Part shown: positions 1-6,783 of the stretch, in pieces
How the letters are laid out: each line of letters opens with the position of its first letter
How positions within the stretch are numbered: the stretch's first letter is position 1
Source: Bacteroidia bacterium
GTDB taxonomy: Bacteria; Bacteroidota; Bacteroidia; Bacteroidales; P3
Length of the DNA stretch: 9,660 nt
Assembly: GCA_025999775.1 (NCBI GenBank)
Contig: BNXT01000030.1
Location: forward strand, 1-9,660
Direction of reading: 5' to 3'
Translations under genes and position numbers: made by a program
The notes under the pieces: generated by a model
Told to the model about the DNA's origin: nothing
Databases searched by the model: none
What the model saw: only the letters and a program-made list of their open reading frames with translations

Positions 1-18
1 TTCCTAAATTAAAAAAAT

Positions 19-1182
19 ATGGATACAAGCAAAATACAAGCCAAATTCAAAGAACTATACGGCACGGAGGGCGCTGTTTACCTCTCGCCGGGGCGTATCA
101 ATCTGATTGGTGAACATACCGACTATAACGGCGGTTTCGTGTTGCCCGGAGCGATTGATAAAGCGATATATTGTGTTATCAAACCCAATGGAAGCAACAA
201 AGTGCGTGCTTACGCTCCGGACGAAAATCCGAAAACAGTAGCAATCAACAGCGAATTTGGCTTGGAAGAAGCCGATAAACCCAAAGAACGTTGGGCACAG
301 TATATCTTTGGCGTGTGCCGTGAAATAGTGAAAAAAGGCAAGACCATTCCCGGATTTGACATCATCATTTCCGGCGATGTCCCGCTGGGCGCAGGAATGT
401 CGTCATCGGCAGCATTGGAAAGCTGTGTAGGCTTTGCACTCAATGACCAATATGCGCTGGGGTTCGACAGGTTTGAATTGGCGCTGATTGGTCAGGCAAC
501 CGAACATAATTACGTGGGTGTGAAATGCGGCATCATGGACCAATTTGCATCCTGCTACGGCAAGGAAGGATCGCTCATCCGCTTGGATTGCCGATCGTTA
601 GAATATGAGTATTTCCCGTTTGATCCGAAAGGCTACAGATTAACGCTCCTCAACACTTGCGTAACACATACCTTGGGCGACGAATACAACGAACGTCGCA
701 CATCTTGCGAACGCACCGTGGCTGCTATCGCTAAGAAACACCCGGAAGTAAGACTATTACGTGATGCAACGCTCGACATGCTGAAAGAAGTTGCCAATCA
801 GGTAACAGCCGTGGATTACATCCGCTCGGAATTTGTTATTGAAGAGATTCAACGTCTGCTGGATACGTGCGAATTATTGAAAAAAGGCGATTACGAGGCG
901 GCAGGTAGAAAAATGTACGAAACACACACGGGACTGAGCCTGAAATATATGGTCAGCTGCCCTGAATTGGACTTCCTTAATGAAATGGCTAAAAAAAGTG
1001 GCGTCGCAGGGTCGCGTGTGATGGGCGGAGGCTTTGGCGGATGCACAATCAATTTAGTCAAAGACGCATTGTATGAAGAATTTGTCAAAGAAGCAACTAC
1101 AGCCTACGAAAAGAACTTCGGGATTACACCGAAAGTCTATGACGTAGTCATTAAAGACGGTGCAAGAAAGTTAGAAATGTGA
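19..1182 (+). CDS. galK: Galactokinase
   Basis: This 387-residue cytoplasmic GHMP-family kinase phosphorylates alpha-D-galactose at C1 using ATP, the first committed step of the Leloir pathway. All three family motifs are visible. The galactokinase signature PGRINLIGEHTDYNGG is at residues 24-39 and includes the conserved Arg26. The ATP-binding GHMP motif GDVPLGAGMSSSAALE is at 119-134. The C-terminal glycine-rich motif GSRVMGGGFGGC is at 331-342. Asp174 in GIMDQF matches the catalytic base of known galactokinases. The length fits the family (about 380-390 aa), so the gene looks intact. The ATG at 19 is preceded by an A-rich leader without a Shine-Dalgarno sequence; only 18 upstream bases are present, so the promoter and any upstream galactose genes lie outside the window. 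Its 3' end overlaps the convergent argH by 12 bases. The family assignment is firm; galactose specificity follows from the signature motif. Confidence 0.97.
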   Translation: MDTSKIQAKFKELYGTEGAVYLSPGRINLIGEHTDYNGGFVLPGAIDKAIYCVIKPNGSNKVRAYAPDENPKTVAINSEFGLEEADKPKERWAQYIFGVCREIVKKGKTIPGFDIIISGDVPLGAGMSSSAALESCVGFALNDQYALGFDRFELALIGQATEHNYVGVKCGIMDQFASCYGKEGSLIRLDCRSLEYEYFPFDPKGYRLTLLNTCVTHTLGDEYNERRTSCERTVAAIAKKHPEVRLLRDATLDMLKEVANQVTAVDYIRSEFVIEEIQRLLDTCELLKKGDYEAAGRKMYETHTGLSLKYMVSCPELDFLNEMAKKSGVAGSRVMGGGFGGCTINLVKDALYEEFVKEATTAYEKNFGITPKVYDVVIKDGARKLEM

Positions 1183-2475
1183 GTGGAACTGCGAAAGCGC
1201 TTCCGTCATTTTCTGGCATATCTCTGTGTTACAAAGGTTGCCAATGCTTCCGATATGTGTATGACGTACTGTTTTATCAGGCGTAAACCGGCGTTCGTTC
1301 ACTTCTATGCCAACTTCTTTGTATGCGTCTCGAAAGGGTTTGCCTAAGAGAACACGACGATTCACCTCCTCCACGGCAAACAAGTAATCATAGTTGGCAT
1401 CATTCAAAATCGTTTCATTGACCTGAATGTTTTCCAACATAAACTGCGTCATGATGAGCATATCATTTAGCGTATCCATAGCGGGAAACAAAATTTCCTT
1501 TAGCAGTTGATAATCGCGGTGATAGCCGTGTATGAGATTTGTTTGCAGCAAGGCTAATTCATTGGGTAAGCTTTGTATCCGATTGGCTTTAGCGCGCACC
1601 AATTCCCATACATCCGGATTTTTCTTGTGCGGCATAATACTTGAACCGGTCGTCAATTCATCCGGGAAATGAATAAATCCAAAGTTTTGCGACATGTACA
1701 AAATACAGTCCGACGCTAATTTATTGAGCGAGGAAGCCACCGCAGAGATTGCAAAAGCTACTGCTTTTTCGCTTTTACCTCGACTCATTTGGGCTGCAAT
1801 CACATTGTAATTCATCGTATGAAAGTCCAGTATTTTGGTGGTCATTTCACGGTTAAGCGGAAACGAATTGCCATAGCCGGCAGCAGAGCCTAACGGATTT
1901 TGATTCACTACATTGTAGGCTGCCAAACAAAGATACAGGTCATCAATCAACGTTTCGGCGTAGGCGCCAAACCACAAACCAAACGACGAAGGCATCGCTA
2001 TTTGCGTATGTGTATAGCCCGGCAGCAATACCTCTTTGTAACGATTACTCAAGCGTTGTAACAGATCAAATAGGCTTTTTATTTGGTCTTTAATCTGTAT
2101 AATAGCATCCTTCAGATACAACTTAACGTCCACCAACACCTGATCGTTGCGCGAGCGTCCGGAGTGTATCTTTTTCCCTATATACCCTACCCTTTGCGTG
2201 AGTAGGAGTTCTACTTGAGAGTGAATATCTTCCACCTCGTCGCAAATCGTGAACGTACCCGCTTCAACCTCTGAAAGCATCGTTTGTAACGCTTCCCGTA
2301 AAATTGATTCTTCATCTTGGCTCAATAGCGCAATGCTTTGCAGCATCTGGATGTGTGCCAACGAGCCTAAAATATCATATTTAGCCAAGCGCAAATCAAA
2401 AATCCGATCGTTACCAACCGTAAATTTATCAACCCGAAAATCGGCTAAAACGCCTTTATTCCAAAGTGTACTCAT
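1171..2475 (-). CDS. argH: Argininosuccinate lyase
   Basis: This 434-residue cytoplasmic enzyme of the fumarase/aspartase superfamily splits argininosuccinate into arginine and fumarate, the last step of arginine synthesis. Seen in the sequence: SGRSRNDQV at residues 105-113, the THTQ segment at 155-158 that carries the conserved histidine, and the superfamily signature GSSIMPHKKNPD at 277-288 on the mobile catalytic-serine loop. The protein is somewhat shorter than the E. coli enzyme (about 457 aa). It reads MPHKKNPD with HGYHRDYQLLKE downstream, where E. coli-type enzymes have MPQKKNPD and a YNKDMQEDKE-like segment; from memory this is the Bacteroidetes form. The ATG at 2475 lies 38 bases after the pepD stop with no Shine-Dalgarno sequence and no clear promoter, so co-transcription with pepD is possible. 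No other arginine-synthesis gene is present. The last 12 bases overlap the convergent galK. Confidence 0.95.
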   Translation of the reverse strand: MSTLWNKGVLADFRVDKFTVGNDRIFDLRLAKYDILGSLAHIQMLQSIALLSQDEESILREALQTMLSEVEAGTFTICDEVEDIHSQVELLLTQRVGYIGKKIHSGRSRNDQVLVDVKLYLKDAIIQIKDQIKSLFDLLQRLSNRYKEVLLPGYTHTQIAMPSSFGLWFGAYAETLIDDLYLCLAAYNVVNQNPLGSAAGYGNSFPLNREMTTKILDFHTMNYNVIAAQMSRGKSEKAVAFAISAVASSLNKLASDCILYMSQNFGFIHFPDELTTGSSIMPHKKNPDVWELVRAKANRIQSLPNELALLQTNLIHGYHRDYQLLKEILFPAMDTLNDMLIMTQFMLENIQVNETILNDANYDYLFAVEEVNRRVLLGKPFRDAYKEVGIEVNERRFTPDKTVRHTHIGSIGNLCNTEICQKMTEALSQFHSHF

Positions 2476-2488
2476 AGTATAAGGTTTA

Positions 2489-2531
2489 TCTCAATTTTTT
2501 TAATTCTCAGTTCTCAATTCTCAATTTTTTT
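2489..2531. repeat. 7-bp tandem repeat with flanking 13-bp direct repeats
   Basis: On the + strand TCTCA-type units start at 2505, 2512 and 2519 at exact 7-base spacing, and a fourth copy starts at 2489. The 13-base string TCTCAATTTTTTT occurs twice, at 2489-2501 and 2519-2531. On the coding strand this reads AAAAAAATTGAGA. The array spans the whole pepD-argH junction: the pepD stop codon (2514-2516) lies inside it and the last PepD residues are encoded by it. No dyad symmetry is evident, so it is not an obvious terminator. Confidence 0.8.
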
Positions 2532-3995
2532 CACAGGTATATTACGTAATATCTCTAATGTCAACTCCCAAAATCGTGTAACCGTAGCGATTTCGAGTTT
2601 TTCGTCCGGCGAATGTACGCCACGCATTGTAGGACCGAAGGATACCATATCCATAGCGGGGTATTTTTCGCTAATAAGTCCACATTCCAAACCTGCATGA
2701 ATAGCTAAGGCTTCACCGTCTTGTTTAAACAGTTTTTTGAAACAATCCAAACACAGTTTGAGTATTGGTGATTGCGGATTGGGTGTCCATCCCGGATACC
2801 CTTCGCCGTGTGTAACGGTAGCGCCGATGAGCGTAAAGGCAGCGCCTACGCTATGGGCAATTTCGTGCTTCCGAGAGTCCACAGAGCTACGTTGTGAGGT
2901 TTGTATCAGGATGTCACCGTTCTGTGTGATAGGTGTTTTAATAGAGGCTAAATTGGTTGAGGTTTCCACAAAATTGGGGATATCCGAAGCCATGCGCACA
3001 ACACCGTGAGGCACAGCTGACAGGGCGAGACACAGGTTTTGCGCCGTTTGATGCGGGAGTACGTGTGTTAGCGACGCTAAGGGTTCCAAGACAATCGTTA
3101 AATCAGGTTCCGTAACAGGAAGTTCTTTACGTACGGTTTGTGTAAAATGCGCCACAAAAGTCTCAAAAGCCACCTGATGTTGTGTGGGTATAGCGATAGT
3201 AGCAGAGGCTTCGCGTGGGATGGCGTTACGCAGATTGCCGCCGTTGAATCCGTCCAAACGGAGTGCGTAGTCTTTGATGCCTTGAGACAATAGACGATTG
3301 CACAATTTGAGCGCATTCTCACGTCCACGATTGATGTCATCACCGGAATGTCCGCCCTTTAAGCCTTTAACACTCAAACGATAGGATGTATAGCCCTGAG
3401 GAAGCGGTTCTTTGGAATAGGCTAATTTTATTACGGTATCAATACCGCCGGCACAACCCATAAAAAACAGTCCGTCATCTTCGGAATCTAAATTGAGCAA
3501 TATATCGGCTTTCAACCATCCGGGCTGTAGTCCGAAAGCACCCGTCATGCCAGTTTCTTCGTCGGTCGTAAACAAACATTCAAGGTCGCCGTGTTGAATG
3601 TCCGGACTATCTAATATTGCTAAGGCAGCAGCCACGCCGATACCATTATCCGCGCCAAGCGTAGTACCTTTGGCGTGAAGCCAACCCTCAATGACCTCTA
3701 CTTGGATGGGTTCGGTGTCAAAATCAAAGACGGTATCGCTATTTTTTTCGCATACCATGTCCAAGTGGCATTGCAGCGCAACGACCCTACGGTTTTCATA
3801 GCCTTGGGTAGCAGGTTTACGGATTAACACATTGCCGACGGCATCCACATCATAGCTAAGTTTATGAGATTTTGCAAAGTCGGTAACAAACGCTCTAATA
3901 TGCTCTTCTTTCTTTGAAGCACGGGGTATTTGCAGTACTTTTCCAAAGTAGTACCAAATCTTTTCAGGTGTTAAGGTGTTGAGAATGTCATTCAT
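2514..3995 (-). CDS. pepD: Aminoacyl-histidine dipeptidase (M20 family)
   Basis: This 493-residue cytoplasmic M20-family dinuclear zinc peptidase hydrolyses Xaa-His dipeptides such as carnosine and some other dipeptides. The metal site can be followed through the sequence: CHLD at residues 76-79 (His77, Asp79), GADNG at 114-118 (bridging Asp116), DEETGM at 145-150 (catalytic Glu146 and ligand Glu147), NLDSED around Asp170, and the final ligand His461 in RGVHSPDE. GGHSGDD at 214-220 marks the lid/dimerisation domain. Length agrees with E. coli PepD (485 aa), and there is no signal peptide. The ATG at 3995 follows an A-rich leader. The gene begins 50 bases after the MBOAT stop, with no clear promoter in that gap, and ends inside a 7-bp repeat array before argH. 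A broader dipeptidase role is possible within this family. Confidence 0.95.
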   Translation of the reverse strand: MNDILNTLTPEKIWYYFGKVLQIPRASKKEEHIRAFVTDFAKSHKLSYDVDAVGNVLIRKPATQGYENRRVVALQCHLDMVCEKNSDTVFDFDTEPIQVEVIEGWLHAKGTTLGADNGIGVAAALAILDSPDIQHGDLECLFTTDEETGMTGAFGLQPGWLKADILLNLDSEDDGLFFMGCAGGIDTVIKLAYSKEPLPQGYTSYRLSVKGLKGGHSGDDINRGRENALKLCNRLLSQGIKDYALRLDGFNGGNLRNAIPREASATIAIPTQHQVAFETFVAHFTQTVRKELPVTEPDLTIVLEPLASLTHVLPHQTAQNLCLALSAVPHGVVRMASDIPNFVETSTNLASIKTPITQNGDILIQTSQRSSVDSRKHEIAHSVGAAFTLIGATVTHGEGYPGWTPNPQSPILKLCLDCFKKLFKQDGEALAIHAGLECGLISEKYPAMDMVSFGPTMRGVHSPDEKLEIATVTRFWELTLEILRNIPVKKIEN

Positions 3996-4045
3996 AATTT
4001 TTGTATATTATGGCTTCATTAGGACGAATCCCAATAGAGCCTGTT

Positions 4046-5551
4046 TTAAAACTGAAAATAAATAAACGGTTGCAGGTCGGTGATTTGAATTTGGTAAAAT
4101 AGCAATACCAGAACGATAATTAGCACAAATTTTAGGACGAAGGGTGTTTGCACAAAGAGCTTTTGATACCATTCTTTGGTGTGAACGGGTAATACGTGGA
4201 TAATGAGCGTGAGTAAGATCATCGTTAATACTATATAGTTGACATAAATAACAGAAAAAATACTTGACCATGAAAAATGATGCAGGATTTGTTCTATAAT
4301 AGTGTAGGCGGTATCCATTGAATCGGCACGGAAGAATATCCATGCGAAGCAGACAAAGTGGAAGGTGAGAAAAGCGGATAAATAGCGCAGATTGATTGGG
4401 TGTTGCAGGGGTTGAGGTCGTAGTGTACGCCATGCTTTATGCAAACACAAAGCGAGACCGTGCAAGCCTCCCCATAGAATGAATTTATTATTAGCGCCGT
4501 GCCACAAGCCTCCTATCAACATAGTGAGCATCAAGGCTATATACATGCGTTTCCATCCATGCCGGTTGCCACCTAAAGGAATGTATAGATAGTCTTTAAG
4601 CCATGACGACAGTGAAATATGCCAACGACGCCAAAAATCGGATATATTAGTGGCTTTGTAAGGTGAATTAAAGTTTTGGGGCAATTGGAAACCTAACAAC
4701 ATGGCGACACCGATAGCAATGTTGGTATAACCGGAGAAATCACAGTAAATCTGAATAGCATATCCGTAAACTGCCAATAAGTTTTCAAAACCCGAATATA
4801 GAAAAGGGCTGTCAAACACCCGATCAACGAAGTTGATGGATATATAGTCGGCGATGGCTATTTTTTTGATTAAGCCACAGAGAATCAAGAATACGGCAAT
4901 GGAGAAATCTTTGGAAGATACCTGATAGTTGCGGTATAACTGTGGTACAAATTGCGAAGCTCGGACAATAGGACCGGCAACTAACGGCGGGAAAAAAGTA
5001 ACGTAAAAGCCGAAATCGATGATGCTTGTAATGGGCTTGACATGCCTTCGATAGACATCAATAGTATAGCTCATCGTTTGAAACGTATAAAACGAGATGC
5101 CGACAGGGAGTAAAATTTGGGCGGTATTGAGGTGACTACCGGTAAGCCAATTACTCCAAAGCGCTAAGTAATTGATAGGTTCAATCGAAGCGCCCAAAAG
5201 ACCATTCAAGACATCGGTAAGGAAGTAGGCGTATTTAAAGTAAAAGAGTACGGCGAGGTTGACGGCTATAGAGCCTAAAAGGAACAGCTTCCGGCGTTGG
5301 GGTACGGTTTGTCGATCTATAGATAAGCCAAAGTAGAAATCGGTAACCGTAGAAAACAGCAGCAGAATGAAGAAATAGCCGCCTGTTTTGTAGTAAAAAT
5401 AGACGCTAAGACCGAAGAGAACAGCGTTACGGAGTTGTTTTTTTCTAAATACTAAGGCATAAATAGCCAGTACCACTGCAAAAAATATCCAAAAATTGAT
5501 TTTGGTAAACAATAGCGGATCGTTTTCTGAGTAGCGCCAAATAGTGTCCAT
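4046..5551 (-). CDS. MBOAT-family membrane O-acyltransferase (AlgI/PatA-like)
   Basis: This 501-residue polytopic inner-membrane protein has many hydrophobic segments, including around residues 17-35, 92-110, 215-235, 340-350 and 470-487. It carries MBOAT hallmarks: DFSGYTNIAIG near 271-281, SDFWRRWHISLSSWLKDY at 304-321 with conserved His311, GLWHGANN around the invariant His351, and FAWIFFRA near 402-409. Family members such as AlgI, PatA and DltB pass acyl groups, usually acetyl, across the membrane to an extracytoplasmic acceptor enzyme. The ATG at 5551 starts 2 bases after the stop of the upstream SGNH gene; an in-frame TTG at 5557 would overlap that stop and add two residues, and I prefer the ATG. 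The close spacing implies translational coupling to the SGNH gene, a likely partner. Family confidence is high; the acceptor (peptidoglycan or another surface glycan) is not shown by the sequence. Confidence 0.93.
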   Translation of the reverse strand: MDTIWRYSENDPLLFTKINFWIFFAVVLAIYALVFRKKQLRNAVLFGLSVYFYYKTGGYFFILLLFSTVTDFYFGLSIDRQTVPQRRKLFLLGSIAVNLAVLFYFKYAYFLTDVLNGLLGASIEPINYLALWSNWLTGSHLNTAQILLPVGISFYTFQTMSYTIDVYRRHVKPITSIIDFGFYVTFFPPLVAGPIVRASQFVPQLYRNYQVSSKDFSIAVFLILCGLIKKIAIADYISINFVDRVFDSPFLYSGFENLLAVYGYAIQIYCDFSGYTNIAIGVAMLLGFQLPQNFNSPYKATNISDFWRRWHISLSSWLKDYLYIPLGGNRHGWKRMYIALMLTMLIGGLWHGANNKFILWGGLHGLALCLHKAWRTLRPQPLQHPINLRYLSAFLTFHFVCFAWIFFRADSMDTAYTIIEQILHHFSWSSIFSVIYVNYIVLTMILLTLIIHVLPVHTKEWYQKLFVQTPFVLKFVLIIVLVLLFYQIQITDLQPFIYFQF

Positions 5552-5553
5552 AA

Positions 5554-6774
5554 TCAATGCGATAAATAGGGTGTGAGCGCTTGATACAGTAAGGTAGCCT
5601 GAATCTCATAGCCGGCACGCAGAAAATGGAGTTTGTCACTATTGGTCAAACCGGCATCAAACCACTGTTTAATAGACCCGTAACCGCCCATGATAGTATA
5701 AAAATCCCACACAGCACAGTGATTTGTTGTTGCCACATCGAGTATCGCGTGTACGGCTTGTTGCAGTTCCGGCATCGGCGTTGTTTTATTGTACAACGCA
5801 TCACCTGGCGTGGTGAGTAAGACCGCAACAGATGGGAGGATGCCTCTAATACGATTTAACAGCAGTTGGTATTGCTTTTGAAAGTTTTGGGCGTCAAAGG
5901 GGGTATTGCGATACACGTCATTGGTGCCGAATGATAAAATGATTAAATCGGGACGAAGCGCCAACAGTTGTCCTTCTAATAGGTCGGAACGCAGCAAGGT
6001 AGTTATTTCTGCACCATTGGCGCCAATAGCGCTGTACGAAAAACCGGCAGAATCATTTTCAAGACTGATACCATGAATGGTAATGGATTGATGCTTCTTT
6101 ACGTTGAAATCAAAAGCAATACCCACATCCGTCATGGGTTCTTTCAGTAAAAACAGGGTGTATCCGAGCTCGTCGTTGGTGAATTGATGGAGTACGTTGT
6201 CTTTTTGTAAGATACGGACAGTTGGACTGTTGTGTATTGAGTGAAATAGGCGTATGCGTGAAAAAGGGCAGGTTGACGGACTTAAAGTTTCTTGCTGTAT
6301 TTGTAGCCATGCTGTAGGATCCGAACTGCTTACCGTAACCATATTTAGTCCCATCTCAAATTTTGAAGTAGCGATAGCGCCTCTTAAAGACGACCATTGT
6401 CCACCATAGTTGACCCGATAATTTGCGGGATTATTAGATTGTGCAATGGGGTAGGGGAATATAAATCCGCGTTCGCAGAGCGCGGAGGAAGATTTGATGA
6501 GTGTTCGCATGTAGTTATCAAGGTGTCCGCCTTGAATATGCGAATCACCGATATGTACAATACGTAGCTGTTCATACTGTCCGTTATGTATTTTTTTTGA
6601 TTTATCAAGGAGTACACTGAAATCGTCAGTAGCCGTACCATAAAACTTAAGCGTGTCGGCAGAGGTATGGATAAAGGAATAATGATTAATATCAATACCT
6701 TGGGCAAAGATTGGCGCTATCGGTAGTAGTATCAACGATAATAGATGCAGTGGTTTGGTTTTAAAATGGATCAC
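5554..6774 (-). CDS. Secreted SGNH/GDSL-family hydrolase or acyltransferase
   Basis: This 406-residue protein starts with a signal peptide (about residues 1-25, charged start, LLSLILLPIAPIFAQ core), so it should act in the periplasm. SGNH blocks are complete: block I HIGDSHIQGG with nucleophile Ser78, a block II glycine in GANG near 251, block III GTND at 283-286, and block V DKLH with Asp380 and His383. About 170 residues separate blocks I and II, far more than in minimal SGNH enzymes, implying an inserted domain. The only standard start is the GTG at 6774, because an in-frame TAA, the stop of the preceding gene, lies just 9 bases upstream. The C-terminal pattern HCAVWDFYTIMGG...QW recurs in the next SGNH protein, so the two are paralogues. 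Immediate linkage to an MBOAT gene suggests acyl transfer to, or removal from, an envelope glycan. Lipase or other esterase activity cannot be excluded. Confidence 0.88.
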   Translation of the reverse strand: MIHFKTKPLHLLSLILLPIAPIFAQGIDINHYSFIHTSADTLKFYGTATDDFSVLLDKSKKIHNGQYEQLRIVHIGDSHIQGGHLDNYMRTLIKSSSALCERGFIFPYPIAQSNNPANYRVNYGGQWSSLRGAIATSKFEMGLNMVTVSSSDPTAWLQIQQETLSPSTCPFSRIRLFHSIHNSPTVRILQKDNVLHQFTNDELGYTLFLLKEPMTDVGIAFDFNVKKHQSITIHGISLENDSAGFSYSAIGANGAEITTLLRSDLLEGQLLALRPDLIILSFGTNDVYRNTPFDAQNFQKQYQLLLNRIRGILPSVAVLLTTPGDALYNKTTPMPELQQAVHAILDVATTNHCAVWDFYTIMGGYGSIKQWFDAGLTNSDKLHFLRAGYEIQATLLYQALTPYLSH

Positions 6775-6783
6775 AATGCAGTT

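Noticed and set aside
1185..1230. Possible bidirectional terminator between galK and argH
   Set aside because: Only an 8-base palindrome (AAGCGCTT) is present, with no stable stem or T-run, and it lies in argH coding sequence.
2489..2531. CRISPR-like array or terminator at the direct repeats
   Set aside because: The units are 7 bases in immediate tandem with no spacers, and there is no inverted symmetry.
4008..4433. A 141-codon open frame on the - strand overlapping the end of the MBOAT gene
   Set aside because: It lies within the well-supported MBOAT coding sequence in another frame and shows no recognisable domain or start context.
4046..5551. Assignment of the MBOAT gene as alginate algI
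   Set aside because: No alginate polymerisation or epimerase genes are nearby, and the partner SGNH proteins have the ordinary GDS...DxxH order. The symbol would imply a substrate that the sequence does not support.
6384..6707. A 107-codon open frame on the - strand inside the secreted SGNH gene
   Set aside because: It covers the same bases as the signal peptide and block I of the SGNH protein in a different frame, so it is a shadow.
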